From assembly GCF_008014645.1 (NCBI RefSeq), contig NZ_VOWY01000010.1, positions 1 through 64,000 of the forward strand: a stretch of DNA of 64,000 bases, in the 5' to 3' direction. Source of the stretch: Collinsella sp. BA40 (lineage in GTDB: Bacteria; Actinomycetota; Coriobacteriia; Coriobacteriales; Coriobacteriaceae). Below the pieces are notes generated by a model that did not search any database, was not told where the DNA came from, and saw only the letters and a list, made by a program, of their open reading frames with translations. The translations under genes and the position numbers were made by a program. How positions within the stretch are numbered: position 1 is the first letter of the stretch; every line of letters starts with the position of its first letter. Positions 25,821 to 34,692 of the stretch are shown here, one piece after another.

Positions 25821-26900
25821 ATGCTCATGCGCAACCGCGAGCTACGACGGTTCTTCCTGCTGTATATCGGCTTATCGCTTGCGTTGTGCGCATGCGCGCA
25901 CGCTTGCTGGGGTCGTTCCATCGCCCTGTGGACTGCAGCGTGCAGCTTGGTCCTCGGGGCCGCGGTGGGGCTGTTCACCTACCTTCGCTACCGCGATATC
26001 GCACGTATCTCGGCCCGTATCGACGCGGTGCTGCATGGCGAGCGAGACCTCTCCCTGTCCCATATGCGCGAGGGGGAGCTGGCGGTCCTTACAAGCGAGC
26101 TCGATAAGATGGTTTCCCGGCTGTATCTCACGGCCGATGAGCTTGAGGGCGAGACCCATGCTCTGGCCGATTCCCTGGCGGATATCTCCCATCAGCTGAA
26201 GACGCCGCTCACGTCGTTATCCTTGCTTTCGGAGCTTATGCGCAAGCGGCTCATGGAGGCTCGAGACGGCCTTTCGCCTCAGGATGTTCGCGATATGATC
26301 GATCGCCTACGCGTGATGCAGGGGCTTCAAGAGCGCATCCGATGGCTCATCTCGGCCTTGCTCAAGATGGCGCGGCTCGATGCCGGCGCGATCGACCTCG
26401 CGCGGGCCGAAGTCCGCGCCGAAGACGTGGTGCGTCGCTCTGCGGAGGCGCTCGCGATTGCCTTCGACTTGGCCGATGTATCGCTTTCCGTCGAGGTTCA
26501 GCCCGAGGCCGCGTTTTGGGGTGATGAGGCGTGGAGCGTCGAGGCCTTGTCCAACGTTCTTAAGAACTGCCTGGAGCATGCGGGGCGCGGCGGCGCCGTG
26601 CGCGTGACGGCGAGCCAAGATGCGCTCGCGTGCCGCATTCGCGTGGAAGATACCGGGCCTGGAATCTCCGAGGAGGACCTACCGCATATCTTCGAGCGGT
26701 TCTACCGCGGCTCGGCCGATGATGGCGAAGACGCCCGCTCCTCCGAGGTCGATCCATGCGGCGTGGGCATCGGGTTATCGCTTGCGCAGAGCTTGGTGGC
26801 CGCCCAGGGCGGCGCTATGCGCGCATCCAACGCGCGCGATGCGAACGGGGCGGTGCTGGGTGCTCGTTTCGATATCGTGTACTTCAACATGAACGTGTAG
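25821..26900 (+). CDS. two-component sensor histidine kinase
   Basis: This protein of 359 residues has two membrane helices close together near the N-terminus (FFLLYIGLSLALCACAHACW and IALWTAACSLVLGAAVGLF), with only a few residues outside the cell between them. It therefore probably senses a signal in the membrane or through a partner protein. The HisKA motif is DISHQLKTPLTSLSLLSELM (His at about residue 127). The ATPase domain shows LKNCLEHA (N-box), DTGPGISEEDLPHIFERFYRG (F-box region) and GVGIGLSLAQSLV (G2). The start at ATG 25821 has a GGTAGGTGG site overlapping the regulator's stop. Confidence 0.92.
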   Translation: MLMRNRELRRFFLLYIGLSLALCACAHACWGRSIALWTAACSLVLGAAVGLFTYLRYRDIARISARIDAVLHGERDLSLSHMREGELAVLTSELDKMVSRLYLTADELEGETHALADSLADISHQLKTPLTSLSLLSELMRKRLMEARDGLSPQDVRDMIDRLRVMQGLQERIRWLISALLKMARLDAGAIDLARAEVRAEDVVRRSAEALAIAFDLADVSLSVEVQPEAAFWGDEAWSVEALSNVLKNCLEHAGRGGAVRVTASQDALACRIRVEDTGPGISEEDLPHIFERFYRGSADDGEDARSSEVDPCGVGIGLSLAQSLVAAQGGAMRASNARDANGAVLGARFDIVYFNMNV

Positions 26901-26949
26901 GGCTGCCGGTCGGCTATCGTATTCGGTTGACCTCGTCGATAACGATGTC

Positions 26950-26981
26950 GGGCGCCGGACGCCGCGATGCATCCGGCGCCC
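26950..26981. terminator. GC hairpin between two converging genes
   Basis: A perfect 10-bp inverted repeat, GGGCGCCGGA/TCCGGCGCCC (26950-26959 with 26972-26981), lies between the kinase stop and the L,D-transpeptidase stop. No T-run follows on either strand, so terminator function is plausible by position only. Confidence 0.4.
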
Positions 26982-27025
26982 GCGGCGCCTCACTCTATGG
27001 ACGGTGGCGTTGCCTGGGGCATTCG

Positions 27026-28762
27026 CTACCAGTGCACGATCACGCAGATGCCTTCCTTGATCAGGCCGTACAGCTCTGCAGCCTTCTCGGGCGGCAGGTT
27101 GATGCAGCCGTGGCTGCCCACGCTCTTATATGCGTTGGGGTTGGAGAAGTTCGACGCGGCCTGCCAGCTGGCATCGTGCAGGCCGATGGCCTGGCCGACG
27201 AAGGGCATCCAATACTTGACGGGCGTCTTATATTCGGGCTCGCCCGTTTCGGGGTCCTTCTTGCCCACCAGAACGATATTGGTGCCGCAGCTATTCATTC
27301 GGTAGATACCGGTGGGCGTTTCGTTTCCCAGGTTTGGATTGCCGGTGATGCATCCCGACTCCCATTGCAGGGCGCCGTTGGCGTCGTAATAGCGGGCATG
27401 CTGCTCAGACAGGTCGATATCGACGTATTCGGCCCAATCCTTCTCGCCGGGCTTGGTGTAGACCGCGCCCTTGCTCTTGAGCGGTACGACCAGATCACCC
27501 GTCTGCTTGTTGGCGACCGCTTGCTCGATGGCCTTGGCAAGCCCTGCGGAATCGACGATCCAGCCATAATTGCCGCCGCCGACGGTTACCACTTTGCCGT
27601 CGGGGCGGGTGTAGGTTCGCTCGCTGCCGGCGGTGTCGAGGTCGTCATCGAGCTCGTAAGCCCAGGCCGTGACGCTCTCCAGATCGAGCGATGGCTTGAG
27701 GTTCTCGTCGAATACGATCCAGGCGGCGAGTTCCTTTCCGCCGAGTTTCGCGACGGAATGGCCCTCCATCTTGATGTCGACATTGGTGCCGATGAGCTCG
27801 TTTGCCGCCTTGCAGGCAGCCTCAAGTTGCTCATCGGTAGCGTCGCCGCCCAGGGTCGCAAAATCGCTCGCGTCGAGTTGTACGCTGGATTCGAGCTTGA
27901 ACAGGGCTTCTTTCACGTGCTTGAGCGCGGGCTCGTAATTGAGCTTCACATTGGTCTTGGCGCGTTCGAGCGTGAAGATGCCCTGCTCCTCATCGTAGGC
28001 GCTCGGGGCATCGAAGGTGCCGCTGCGGCCCTCGTTATAGGCTTCGACCGCCTGGGCGAACGAGGTGTCGAACGCGGCTTCGTCGAACCCGGGGGCGGGG
28101 TCCTGGGGGGACGCTGCGGCTGCACCCTCGCCGCCCTGCCCGGCAAGTGCCTCTGCGAGCTTGAACGGCCAGGCGAAGGGCTCGCTTTCCTTGATGAGGC
28201 TATCCGCCCATTTCGCTACATCGACGGGCAGCCCGCTGTCTTTTGCGGAATAGGTCCATGAGAAGTCGTTGCCGTCAACGGCGAGGGTGTAGGATTGCGC
28301 GGATGCCTCGACGCGGCTCTTAGCAGCGTCTCGACCCATGAACGAGACGTCTACGCCGGCGATCGTCGTGCCCGGATAGTAGATGTTCGAGAACGCTAAG
28401 GCGCCTCCGAGATAGAGGACGGCTACGATGCCGACGGCGATACCCGCTCCGATGAGCGCGCGACGGTTGGAGCGGGTGCCGGGCTTCGTCGTCTGGCGCG
28501 ATGACCCGGCGATGGGTTCACACGGCTCGGCGATGGGCGCCTGCGGGGCGGTGACGTTTTTCGGCCCCGCAGCTTCCATGGCTTGCGTCTCCATCGACGC
28601 GGCCTGCTCGGTGTGCGAGGGGTTGCTTCGAGGGGTGGCGGGATCAGGAAGGTTTCGCATGGCCGCGGCGCGCTGGGCATCGCACGGGGGATTGATGGGC
28701 TGGTCCGTCGCTGCGCGCGTCTGGCTGGAATCGTCTTGGGGTTGTTGCTGAGAAGTGTGCAT
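27026..28762 (-). CDS. membrane-anchored L,D-transpeptidase (YkuD domain)
   Basis: This 578-residue cell-wall enzyme is expected to make 3-3 peptidoglycan cross-links or attach proteins to peptide stems. A Pro/Ala/Gln-rich cytoplasmic N-terminus of about 110 residues precedes one membrane helix (ALIGAGIAVGIVAVLYLGGALAF). A middle region of about 300 residues resembles the peptidoglycan-binding module found before YkuD domains (PGTTIAGVDVSFMGRDAA...). The C-terminal YkuD domain ends with the catalytic SHGCINLP (Cys) and an upstream conserved histidine in IGLHDAS. The start ATG 28762 follows GAGGAAG; an in-frame TTG lies two codons upstream. It is a single gene with its own promoter. Confidence 0.92.
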   Translation of the reverse strand: MHTSQQQPQDDSSQTRAATDQPINPPCDAQRAAAMRNLPDPATPRSNPSHTEQAASMETQAMEAAGPKNVTAPQAPIAEPCEPIAGSSRQTTKPGTRSNRRALIGAGIAVGIVAVLYLGGALAFSNIYYPGTTIAGVDVSFMGRDAAKSRVEASAQSYTLAVDGNDFSWTYSAKDSGLPVDVAKWADSLIKESEPFAWPFKLAEALAGQGGEGAAAASPQDPAPGFDEAAFDTSFAQAVEAYNEGRSGTFDAPSAYDEEQGIFTLERAKTNVKLNYEPALKHVKEALFKLESSVQLDASDFATLGGDATDEQLEAACKAANELIGTNVDIKMEGHSVAKLGGKELAAWIVFDENLKPSLDLESVTAWAYELDDDLDTAGSERTYTRPDGKVVTVGGGNYGWIVDSAGLAKAIEQAVANKQTGDLVVPLKSKGAVYTKPGEKDWAEYVDIDLSEQHARYYDANGALQWESGCITGNPNLGNETPTGIYRMNSCGTNIVLVGKKDPETGEPEYKTPVKYWMPFVGQAIGLHDASWQAASNFSNPNAYKSVGSHGCINLPPEKAAELYGLIKEGICVIVHW

Positions 28763-28813
28763 GGGCAAGCTTCCTCGAAAACGCTATTGAAGGTAATTGG
28801 TTAGCAATTCTTC

Positions 28814-28819
28814 ATTATA
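28814..28819 (-). promoter_or_regulatory. candidate -10 box for the L,D-transpeptidase gene
   Basis: A perfect TATAAT on the minus strand lies about 50 bases upstream of the ATG at 28762. I found no good -35 hexamer at 16-18 bases. Confidence 0.4.
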
Positions 28820-28864
28820 GGCCGAAGACGATATGAAGTTGGCATGAGCGTAGGGATTACATGG

Positions 28865-30478
28865 TTACAGAGCCGTCGAGCACGCCCCGCACCGCGCGCA
28901 CGCGCTCTTGGCCGAGGGCGCCTGCGCGATGCCTCCCTTGGCGGTCTCGCGCAGCGAGGCGGGCAGCGCGCGCCCCACGGCGAGCATGACGGATGCCATC
29001 TCGTCGAAGGGAACGAGGCTCGGCACGCCTGAGAGCGCGAGCTGCGCCGAGGAGAACGCGCATGCCACGCCGATGGCGTTACGGTTCTGGCAGGGTACCT
29101 CCACGAGGCCGCCCACGGGGTCGCATACGAGGCCGAGCAGGTTGGCTAGGGCGATAGCTGCAGCATCGAGCGATTGCTGCGGCGTGCCGCCATGCATGCT
29201 TACCAGTGCGGCCGCGGCCATGGCGGCGGCGGAACCCACCTCGGCCTGGCATCCACCCTCGGCGCCGGCTACGCAGGCCGAGGTCGAAAGGATGAGGCCG
29301 ACGGCGGCCGCGCAGTAGAGCGCATCGGCGATGGCGTCGTCGTCAAGCTCGAGCGCATGCGCCGCTGCGAGCACGCATCCAGGGACAACGCCTGCGGAGC
29401 CGGCGGTGGGCGCCGCTACGATGACGCCCATGGTGGCGGAACGCTCGAGCACGGCCATGGCGCGGGCTACGGCTTCGGTCTGCGTGGGGCCCATGAGGCT
29501 GGCGGACAGGCGCCCGCCCGCCTGGTGCACGTCGCGCGCCTGTCCGTCGAGGAAGCCGCCGAGCGAGCGTTGCGGATGCTCGAGCGGGGCGGTGGTCTCG
29601 CTCCGCATGACCTCGATCACGCGGTCCATCTGCCTGCGGGCGATATCGGGGCTGGTCATGAGCTCCTCGCGCAGCCTCATCACCGCGCCGATACCGAGGT
29701 CGCGTTCGGCGCTTGCGGCGAGCAGTTGGGCCGCATCGTCGAAGAGGTCGGGCACGGATACCCCGGGACCCAGGGTGGAGACGGAGCCGGGGAGCTCGAT
29801 GAAGGTGGCGTAGTTTACCAGGTCGAGCGCGCGTACGACGGGGAGTACATCGCGTTGCGCGGCGCCGTCGGTTTCGAACACGGAGTACGCCTGGCCGCCC
29901 GCCTCGGTGCGGTAGGTGCGGCAGAAGGCAATGTTGAGCTGAGCCTTCGCCAGGGCGCCCGTGAGTGCTGCCAGGGCGCCCGGTGCGTCGCGATGGGCAA
30001 CGAACAGCGTGGTATACAGACCCGAGATCTCCACGTGGACGCCGTTGATCGCGCTGATGCGCATGCGCCCGCCGCCCAGGCTCTCGCCTCGCACGTCGGT
30101 TATGGCGCCGCTCGTGCTTTCAAGGTGTATATCGACTGTGTTGGGATGGATGGACGGGTCGTCTCCACCGATGGCGAATTCGTATGCCAGGCCGTGTTCG
30201 CGAGCCAGTTCGAAGGCGTCGCGAATGCGTTCGTCATCGGTATCGAAGCCCAGGATGCCGCCTACGAGGGCGCGATCGGTGCCGTGCCCGCGGTAGGTGT
30301 GGGCGAAGCTGTTCCACAGGGTGAAGCGAACGGATGCGACGTCGCCCTCGATGAGCGTCGCCGCCACGCGCGCGCAGCGTAGGGCGCCCGCCGTATGCGA
30401 CGACGAGGGTCCCACCATAACGGGACCGAGCACCTCGAACGCCGATGTGGTGGCAAACGATTGCGGCTTAGCTGCCAT
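28865..30478 (-). CDS. sdaA: L-serine ammonia-lyase (L-serine deaminase), single-chain iron-sulfur type
   Basis: This 537-residue enzyme converts L-serine to pyruvate and ammonia. It is the fused form: an N-terminal beta domain (SAFEVLGPVMVGPSSSHTAGA, then an ACT-like region) and a C-terminal alpha domain with the cysteines expected to bind an oxygen-sensitive [4Fe-4S] cluster, in STSACVAGAEGGCQAEVG and LGLVCDPVGG; VEVPCQNRNAIG adds another. The far C-terminus is also cysteine-rich (CARCGAC). The start ATG 30478 follows AGGAGG. Two strong hairpins lie between it and gltX, so expression may be controlled in the leader. Oxygen sensitivity fits an anaerobic host. Confidence 0.93.
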   Translation of the reverse strand: MAAKPQSFATTSAFEVLGPVMVGPSSSHTAGALRCARVAATLIEGDVASVRFTLWNSFAHTYRGHGTDRALVGGILGFDTDDERIRDAFELAREHGLAYEFAIGGDDPSIHPNTVDIHLESTSGAITDVRGESLGGGRMRISAINGVHVEISGLYTTLFVAHRDAPGALAALTGALAKAQLNIAFCRTYRTEAGGQAYSVFETDGAAQRDVLPVVRALDLVNYATFIELPGSVSTLGPGVSVPDLFDDAAQLLAASAERDLGIGAVMRLREELMTSPDIARRQMDRVIEVMRSETTAPLEHPQRSLGGFLDGQARDVHQAGGRLSASLMGPTQTEAVARAMAVLERSATMGVIVAAPTAGSAGVVPGCVLAAAHALELDDDAIADALYCAAAVGLILSTSACVAGAEGGCQAEVGSAAAMAAAALVSMHGGTPQQSLDAAAIALANLLGLVCDPVGGLVEVPCQNRNAIGVACAFSSAQLALSGVPSLVPFDEMASVMLAVGRALPASLRETAKGGIAQAPSAKSACARCGACSTAL

Positions 30479-30494
30479 GGTTCCTCCTGCTCGA

Positions 30495-30529
30495 CCGGCC
30501 GCAGGGGCCGGTGTGGCCCCTGCGGCCGG
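30495..30529 (-). promoter_or_regulatory. GC-rich hairpin abutting the sdaA ribosome-binding site
   Basis: A perfect 15-bp inverted repeat, CCGGCCGCAGGGGCC with GGCCCCTGCGGCCGG (30495-30509 and 30515-30529), has a 5-base loop and ends six bases before the AGGAGG of sdaA. No T-run follows on either strand. In the mRNA it would form directly upstream of the ribosome site, so it could affect initiation or mRNA stability. Confidence 0.6.
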
Positions 30530-30704
30530 CTTCGCCTCGCTCAACAAACGCACGGAGCTCTTTCCAGCCCTCGTGGCCTGCAGCTCGAGCAAGTCGAAGC
30601 CTCAAACATCGAAACAATACAACAAGATTTATCTTAGCGAATGGCCGGGTCGTCCTGCACCGCAGCGCCCGCCCCCGCCCGATGGCCCCGAGCGGTTCAA
30701 CAAA

Positions 30705-30776
30705 GGCCCCGGTACATATCCCCCGAGCGATTTCTGAGCAAAGCGAAGCTGAGCGAGGGGGATATGTACCGGGGCC
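30705..30776 (-). repeat. 20-bp perfect inverted repeat downstream of gltX
   Basis: The arms at 30705-30724 (GGCCCCGGTACATATCCCCC) and 30757-30776 match perfectly around a 32-base loop. It begins 11 bases past the gltX stop and is followed on the minus strand by TTTGTTG, so it may act as the gltX terminator. The loop holds an imperfect GAGCGA...GAGCGA direct repeat. The long, symmetrical, AT-cored arms look more like a dispersed repeat than an ordinary terminator. Confidence 0.65.
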
Positions 30777-30786
30777 GGGGGATGGA

Positions 30787-32262
30787 TTAGAGCGCCATCG
30801 GGCGGGCGCGGTCGATGCGGGCGAGGCAGTCGTCACGGCCGATGAGCGCCATGGTTTCGCCCAGCGGCGGGCTCACCATGTTGCCGCATTCGGCAACGCG
30901 GACGGCGCCGAAGACGAGGCGCTTCTTCACGTCGAGCGCCTCGGGCAGCGGCTCGAGCGCAGCGTCGATGTGAGCGGGCGTCCACTCGGTAACGGCTTCG
31001 AGCGCAGCGCGCGCAGCGTCGAGGACGGCGCCCATGCCTTCCTTGGCCAGGCCCTTGGAGACGGACTTCTCGTCGTACTCCAAGGTCTCGGCCGTCATGA
31101 AGACCGGGGCGGCCACGGCGGCGGCGTCGGCGGGCATCTTGGTGCGCGGGCGCACGATGGCTGCCAGGGCGTCGACCCATGCCTCATCGGCCTCGAAGCC
31201 CTCGTCGATCAGGCCGGCCTCGAGCAGCTCGGGCAGCATGATCTCGTCTGCGAACGTCGCGTCGTCCATCGCGTTGATGTACTCCGCGTTCATCCAGTCG
31301 AGCTTCTTGGGGTCGAAGGTCGCCGGGTTCTTGGAGATGCGCTCCAGGCTGAACTGGCTGGCGAGCACGTCGCGCGGGATGACGGTGGTCTCGCCGTCCA
31401 GCGACCAGCCCAGCAGGGCCAGGTAGTTCACGAAGGCGTCGGACAGGTAGCCGGCATCGCGGTACTCTTCCACGGAGGTGGCGCCATGGCGCTTGGAGAG
31501 CTTCTTGCCATCCGCGCCCAAGATCATGGAGATATGCGCGAAGGTGGGCACCGGGGCGCCCATGGCCTCGTAGACAATGACCTGGCGCGGGGTGTTGGAG
31601 AGGTGGTCGTCGCCGCGGATGACGTGGGTGATACCCATGAGCGCGTCGTCAACCACGGTGGCGAAGTTGTAGGTGGGGGTGCCGTCGGAGCGGAAGATCA
31701 CGAAGTCGTCGAGCTCCTTGGCGTCGAAGGTGACCTCGCCGTGCACGGCGTCGTTGATCACAACGTTGCCGCGATCCTGGGGTACCTTGATGCGCAGCAC
31801 GTAGGGCTCGCCGGCATCGATGCGCGCCTGGGCCTCCTCGGGCGAGAGGTCGCGGCAACGGCGCTGGTAGCCCTGGAAGGGGTCCTTGCGGGCCTGGGCG
31901 GCCTCGCGGTCGGCGGCCAGCTGCTCGGGGGTGCAGAAGCAGGGATAGGCCTTACCTTCGGCCAGCAGGCGCTCGGCGGTCTGCTTGTAGAGGCCGAGGC
32001 GCTCGGTCTGCGAATAGGGGCCGAAATCGCCGCCGACCTCGGGGCCCTCGTCCCAATCGAGTCCCAGCCAGCGCATGGCTCGCAGGATGATCTGGGTGTT
32101 CTCGTCGGTTGAGCGCGTGGGGTCGGTATCGTCGATTCGCAGGATGAAGGTTCCGCCGTTGGCGCGGGCGAAAGCCCAGTTGTAGATCGCGGTGCGGGCG
32201 CCTCCGATGTGCAGCTTGCCGGTGGGCGAGGGCGCGAAGCGAACGCGGACGTTTGAGCTCAT
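30787..32262 (-). CDS. gltX: glutamyl-tRNA synthetase
   Basis: This 491-residue class I aminoacyl-tRNA synthetase charges tRNA-Glu. The HIGH-type motif is FAPSPTGKLHIGGART and the KMSKS-type motif is KKLSKRHG; LRIDDTDPTRS and the C-terminal anticodon-binding helices are also present. Length is normal. I start it at ATG 32262, which has AGAGGAG upstream and leads directly into VRVRFAPSP. A frame extends 11 codons further 5' without conservation. Whether it is discriminating or also charges tRNA-Gln cannot be settled here. Confidence 0.96.
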   Translation of the reverse strand: MSSNVRVRFAPSPTGKLHIGGARTAIYNWAFARANGGTFILRIDDTDPTRSTDENTQIILRAMRWLGLDWDEGPEVGGDFGPYSQTERLGLYKQTAERLLAEGKAYPCFCTPEQLAADREAAQARKDPFQGYQRRCRDLSPEEAQARIDAGEPYVLRIKVPQDRGNVVINDAVHGEVTFDAKELDDFVIFRSDGTPTYNFATVVDDALMGITHVIRGDDHLSNTPRQVIVYEAMGAPVPTFAHISMILGADGKKLSKRHGATSVEEYRDAGYLSDAFVNYLALLGWSLDGETTVIPRDVLASQFSLERISKNPATFDPKKLDWMNAEYINAMDDATFADEIMLPELLEAGLIDEGFEADEAWVDALAAIVRPRTKMPADAAAVAAPVFMTAETLEYDEKSVSKGLAKEGMGAVLDAARAALEAVTEWTPAHIDAALEPLPEALDVKKRLVFGAVRVAECGNMVSPPLGETMALIGRDDCLARIDRARPMAL

Positions 32263-32325
32263 GGACTGCTCCTCTTGGTCGATACTCTTATTCATTCAAG
32301 GACTATACCGTATAGATCGTCGTTT

Positions 32326-32353
32326 ATTATAAACCGCAGATGCGAGACTTAAA
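32326..32353 (-). promoter_or_regulatory. candidate promoter of gltX
   Basis: On the minus strand TTTAAG (32353-32348) and TATAAT (32331-32326) are 16 bases apart, giving a predicted leader of about 57 bases before the gltX ATG. Confidence 0.5.
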
Positions 32354-32910
32354 CCCGCTGTGTCGAGACGCCGGACGTATTGTCAAACTATGCACATTCC
32401 GACATCGGTTCGAAGGGGGCGTCGGAATGGAGGCGTTGGAATCATGCCGGCATTCCGCGTTCGCATCGGCGGCATGCTACGCTCGAGAGCCGATGTGATA
32501 TGCTCGAGGCGTTGACGCAGCTTCTTTGGATCGGCGCGCGTTAAAGCCGCTGCTCGCGGCATGGGGTCCTTATCGCGAGTTGATTGAGAAGCCGTTGACG
32601 AGCCCCCTGCAGGGTGAAGGCGGGAGATTGCGAAGCAAGCGGGTGCAGAATGCATATTTGCTCGTTGTTGCTGCATATTATTTGTTTTGTATTTGCCGCA
32701 TGCCTTCTTGTACAGGGTTGTCGTGGCACTAATTACAGGTTTTGAGTCTTTTGTCAGCGGACAACCGTTCTAGATTCGCACATTAATGGTCATTATTGTC
32801 AGTTCTGCCGTTTGAGGACGGTGCGCTTCGATTGAATGAGGTTCAACAAGACTGACTTTGTGGACATCTGAGGATTTAAATAGCTAATGGAAAGTATGCA
32901 TCGATATTTT
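32354..32910. other. gene-poor, partly AT-rich stretch between gltX and metK
   Basis: I find no convincing gene here. Short open frames on the plus strand (for example 32526-32732, 68 codons) lack ribosome sites and recognisable motifs. From about 32640 the base composition shifts to clearly AT-rich, unlike the flanking coding DNA. The right end holds candidate promoter elements for the metK leader: TAGACT at 32911-32916 with TGGAAA 17 bases upstream. Confidence 0.5.
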
Positions 32911-33088
32911 TAGACTCATTTTCTGCATTTGGTGCCAGGCGACCATCGAGATGCCTCGCGCGTTTGCGTCATTACCGTGGTGTGGTCCGAAGTGCCCTGG
33001 CTGCGTGACGCGGATGCCTATACTTATTTCGAAAGATGCCCGGCGGAATGGTAACGGTCGCCGGGCGCATTTTTTGAAAGGGGCTTCT
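32911..33088 (+). promoter_or_regulatory. structured metK leader ending in an intrinsic terminator
   Basis: The leader ends in a terminator: GCCCGGCG (33038-33045) pairs with CGCCGGGC (33059-33066), followed by TTTTTT at 33070-33075, only 14 bases before the metK ATG. Upstream, GCCAGG (32934-32939) can pair with CCTGGC (32996-33001), and GCGTCA (32966-32971) with TGACGC (33006-33011). These two helices interleave, as in a pseudoknot. A transcript could start near 32922 from a weak TGGAAA/TAGACT promoter. Another possible -10, TATACT, is at 33019. This arrangement suggests attenuation of metK, with SAM as the obvious candidate ligand, but the sequence does not match the SAM-I or SAM-IV consensus that I know. 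Confidence 0.5.
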
Positions 33089-34381
<1,293 letters not shown>

Positions 34382-34413
34382 CGCCGCGGTCTCGATTCCG
34401 GCAAACGTGCCTC

Positions 34414-34458
34414 AAGGGCGCTGCCTTCGCTTCAATGCGGAGCAGCGCCCTTTCTTGT
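34414..34458 (+). terminator. intrinsic terminator after metK
   Basis: AAGGGCGCTGC (34414-34424) pairs perfectly with GCAGCGCCCTT (34442-34452) around a 17-base loop, and T-rich sequence follows (TCTTGTT). It isolates metK from the priA operon. Confidence 0.75.
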
Positions 34459-34692
34459 TGATGAGGCGTGGTTGCCTGCCAGCGTTTGGAGCCCGCATCG
34501 GCTGGCCGGGACCATCACGAGCCCGTAGCTCATCTATGGTCGCAGTATGTTCGGAGCGTATGGGTATGGAACGCTGAACCTATAGTGCGTGTAGTGTTTT
34601 CTCGTGGAAACTCGGTGCGGTGGGCATCGCGGGCGGTTGATTTCGGCTTCTGGCGTACGCTTGTTTGGAGTCGCGGTAGGGAGGGGAGCGAA

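Noticed and set aside
20354-26900. A BceAB-BceRS type bacitracin-sensing module
   Set aside because: The permease is a 1029-residue double-FtsX protein with an adaptor and second exporter pair. The kinase also lies next to a TetR gene rather than beside a BceAB pair, so only a general exporter/regulator link is claimed.
32526-32732. Small plus-strand gene of 68 codons between gltX and metK
   Set aside because: No ribosome site, no recognisable motif, and the frame crosses a composition shift from GC-rich to AT-rich DNA.
32911-33088. Calling the metK leader a SAM-VI or SAM-I riboswitch
   Set aside because: GCAT/ATGC and other short pairings exist, but the spacing and core sequence do not match the consensus I remember. 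Only the terminator and candidate helices are claimed.
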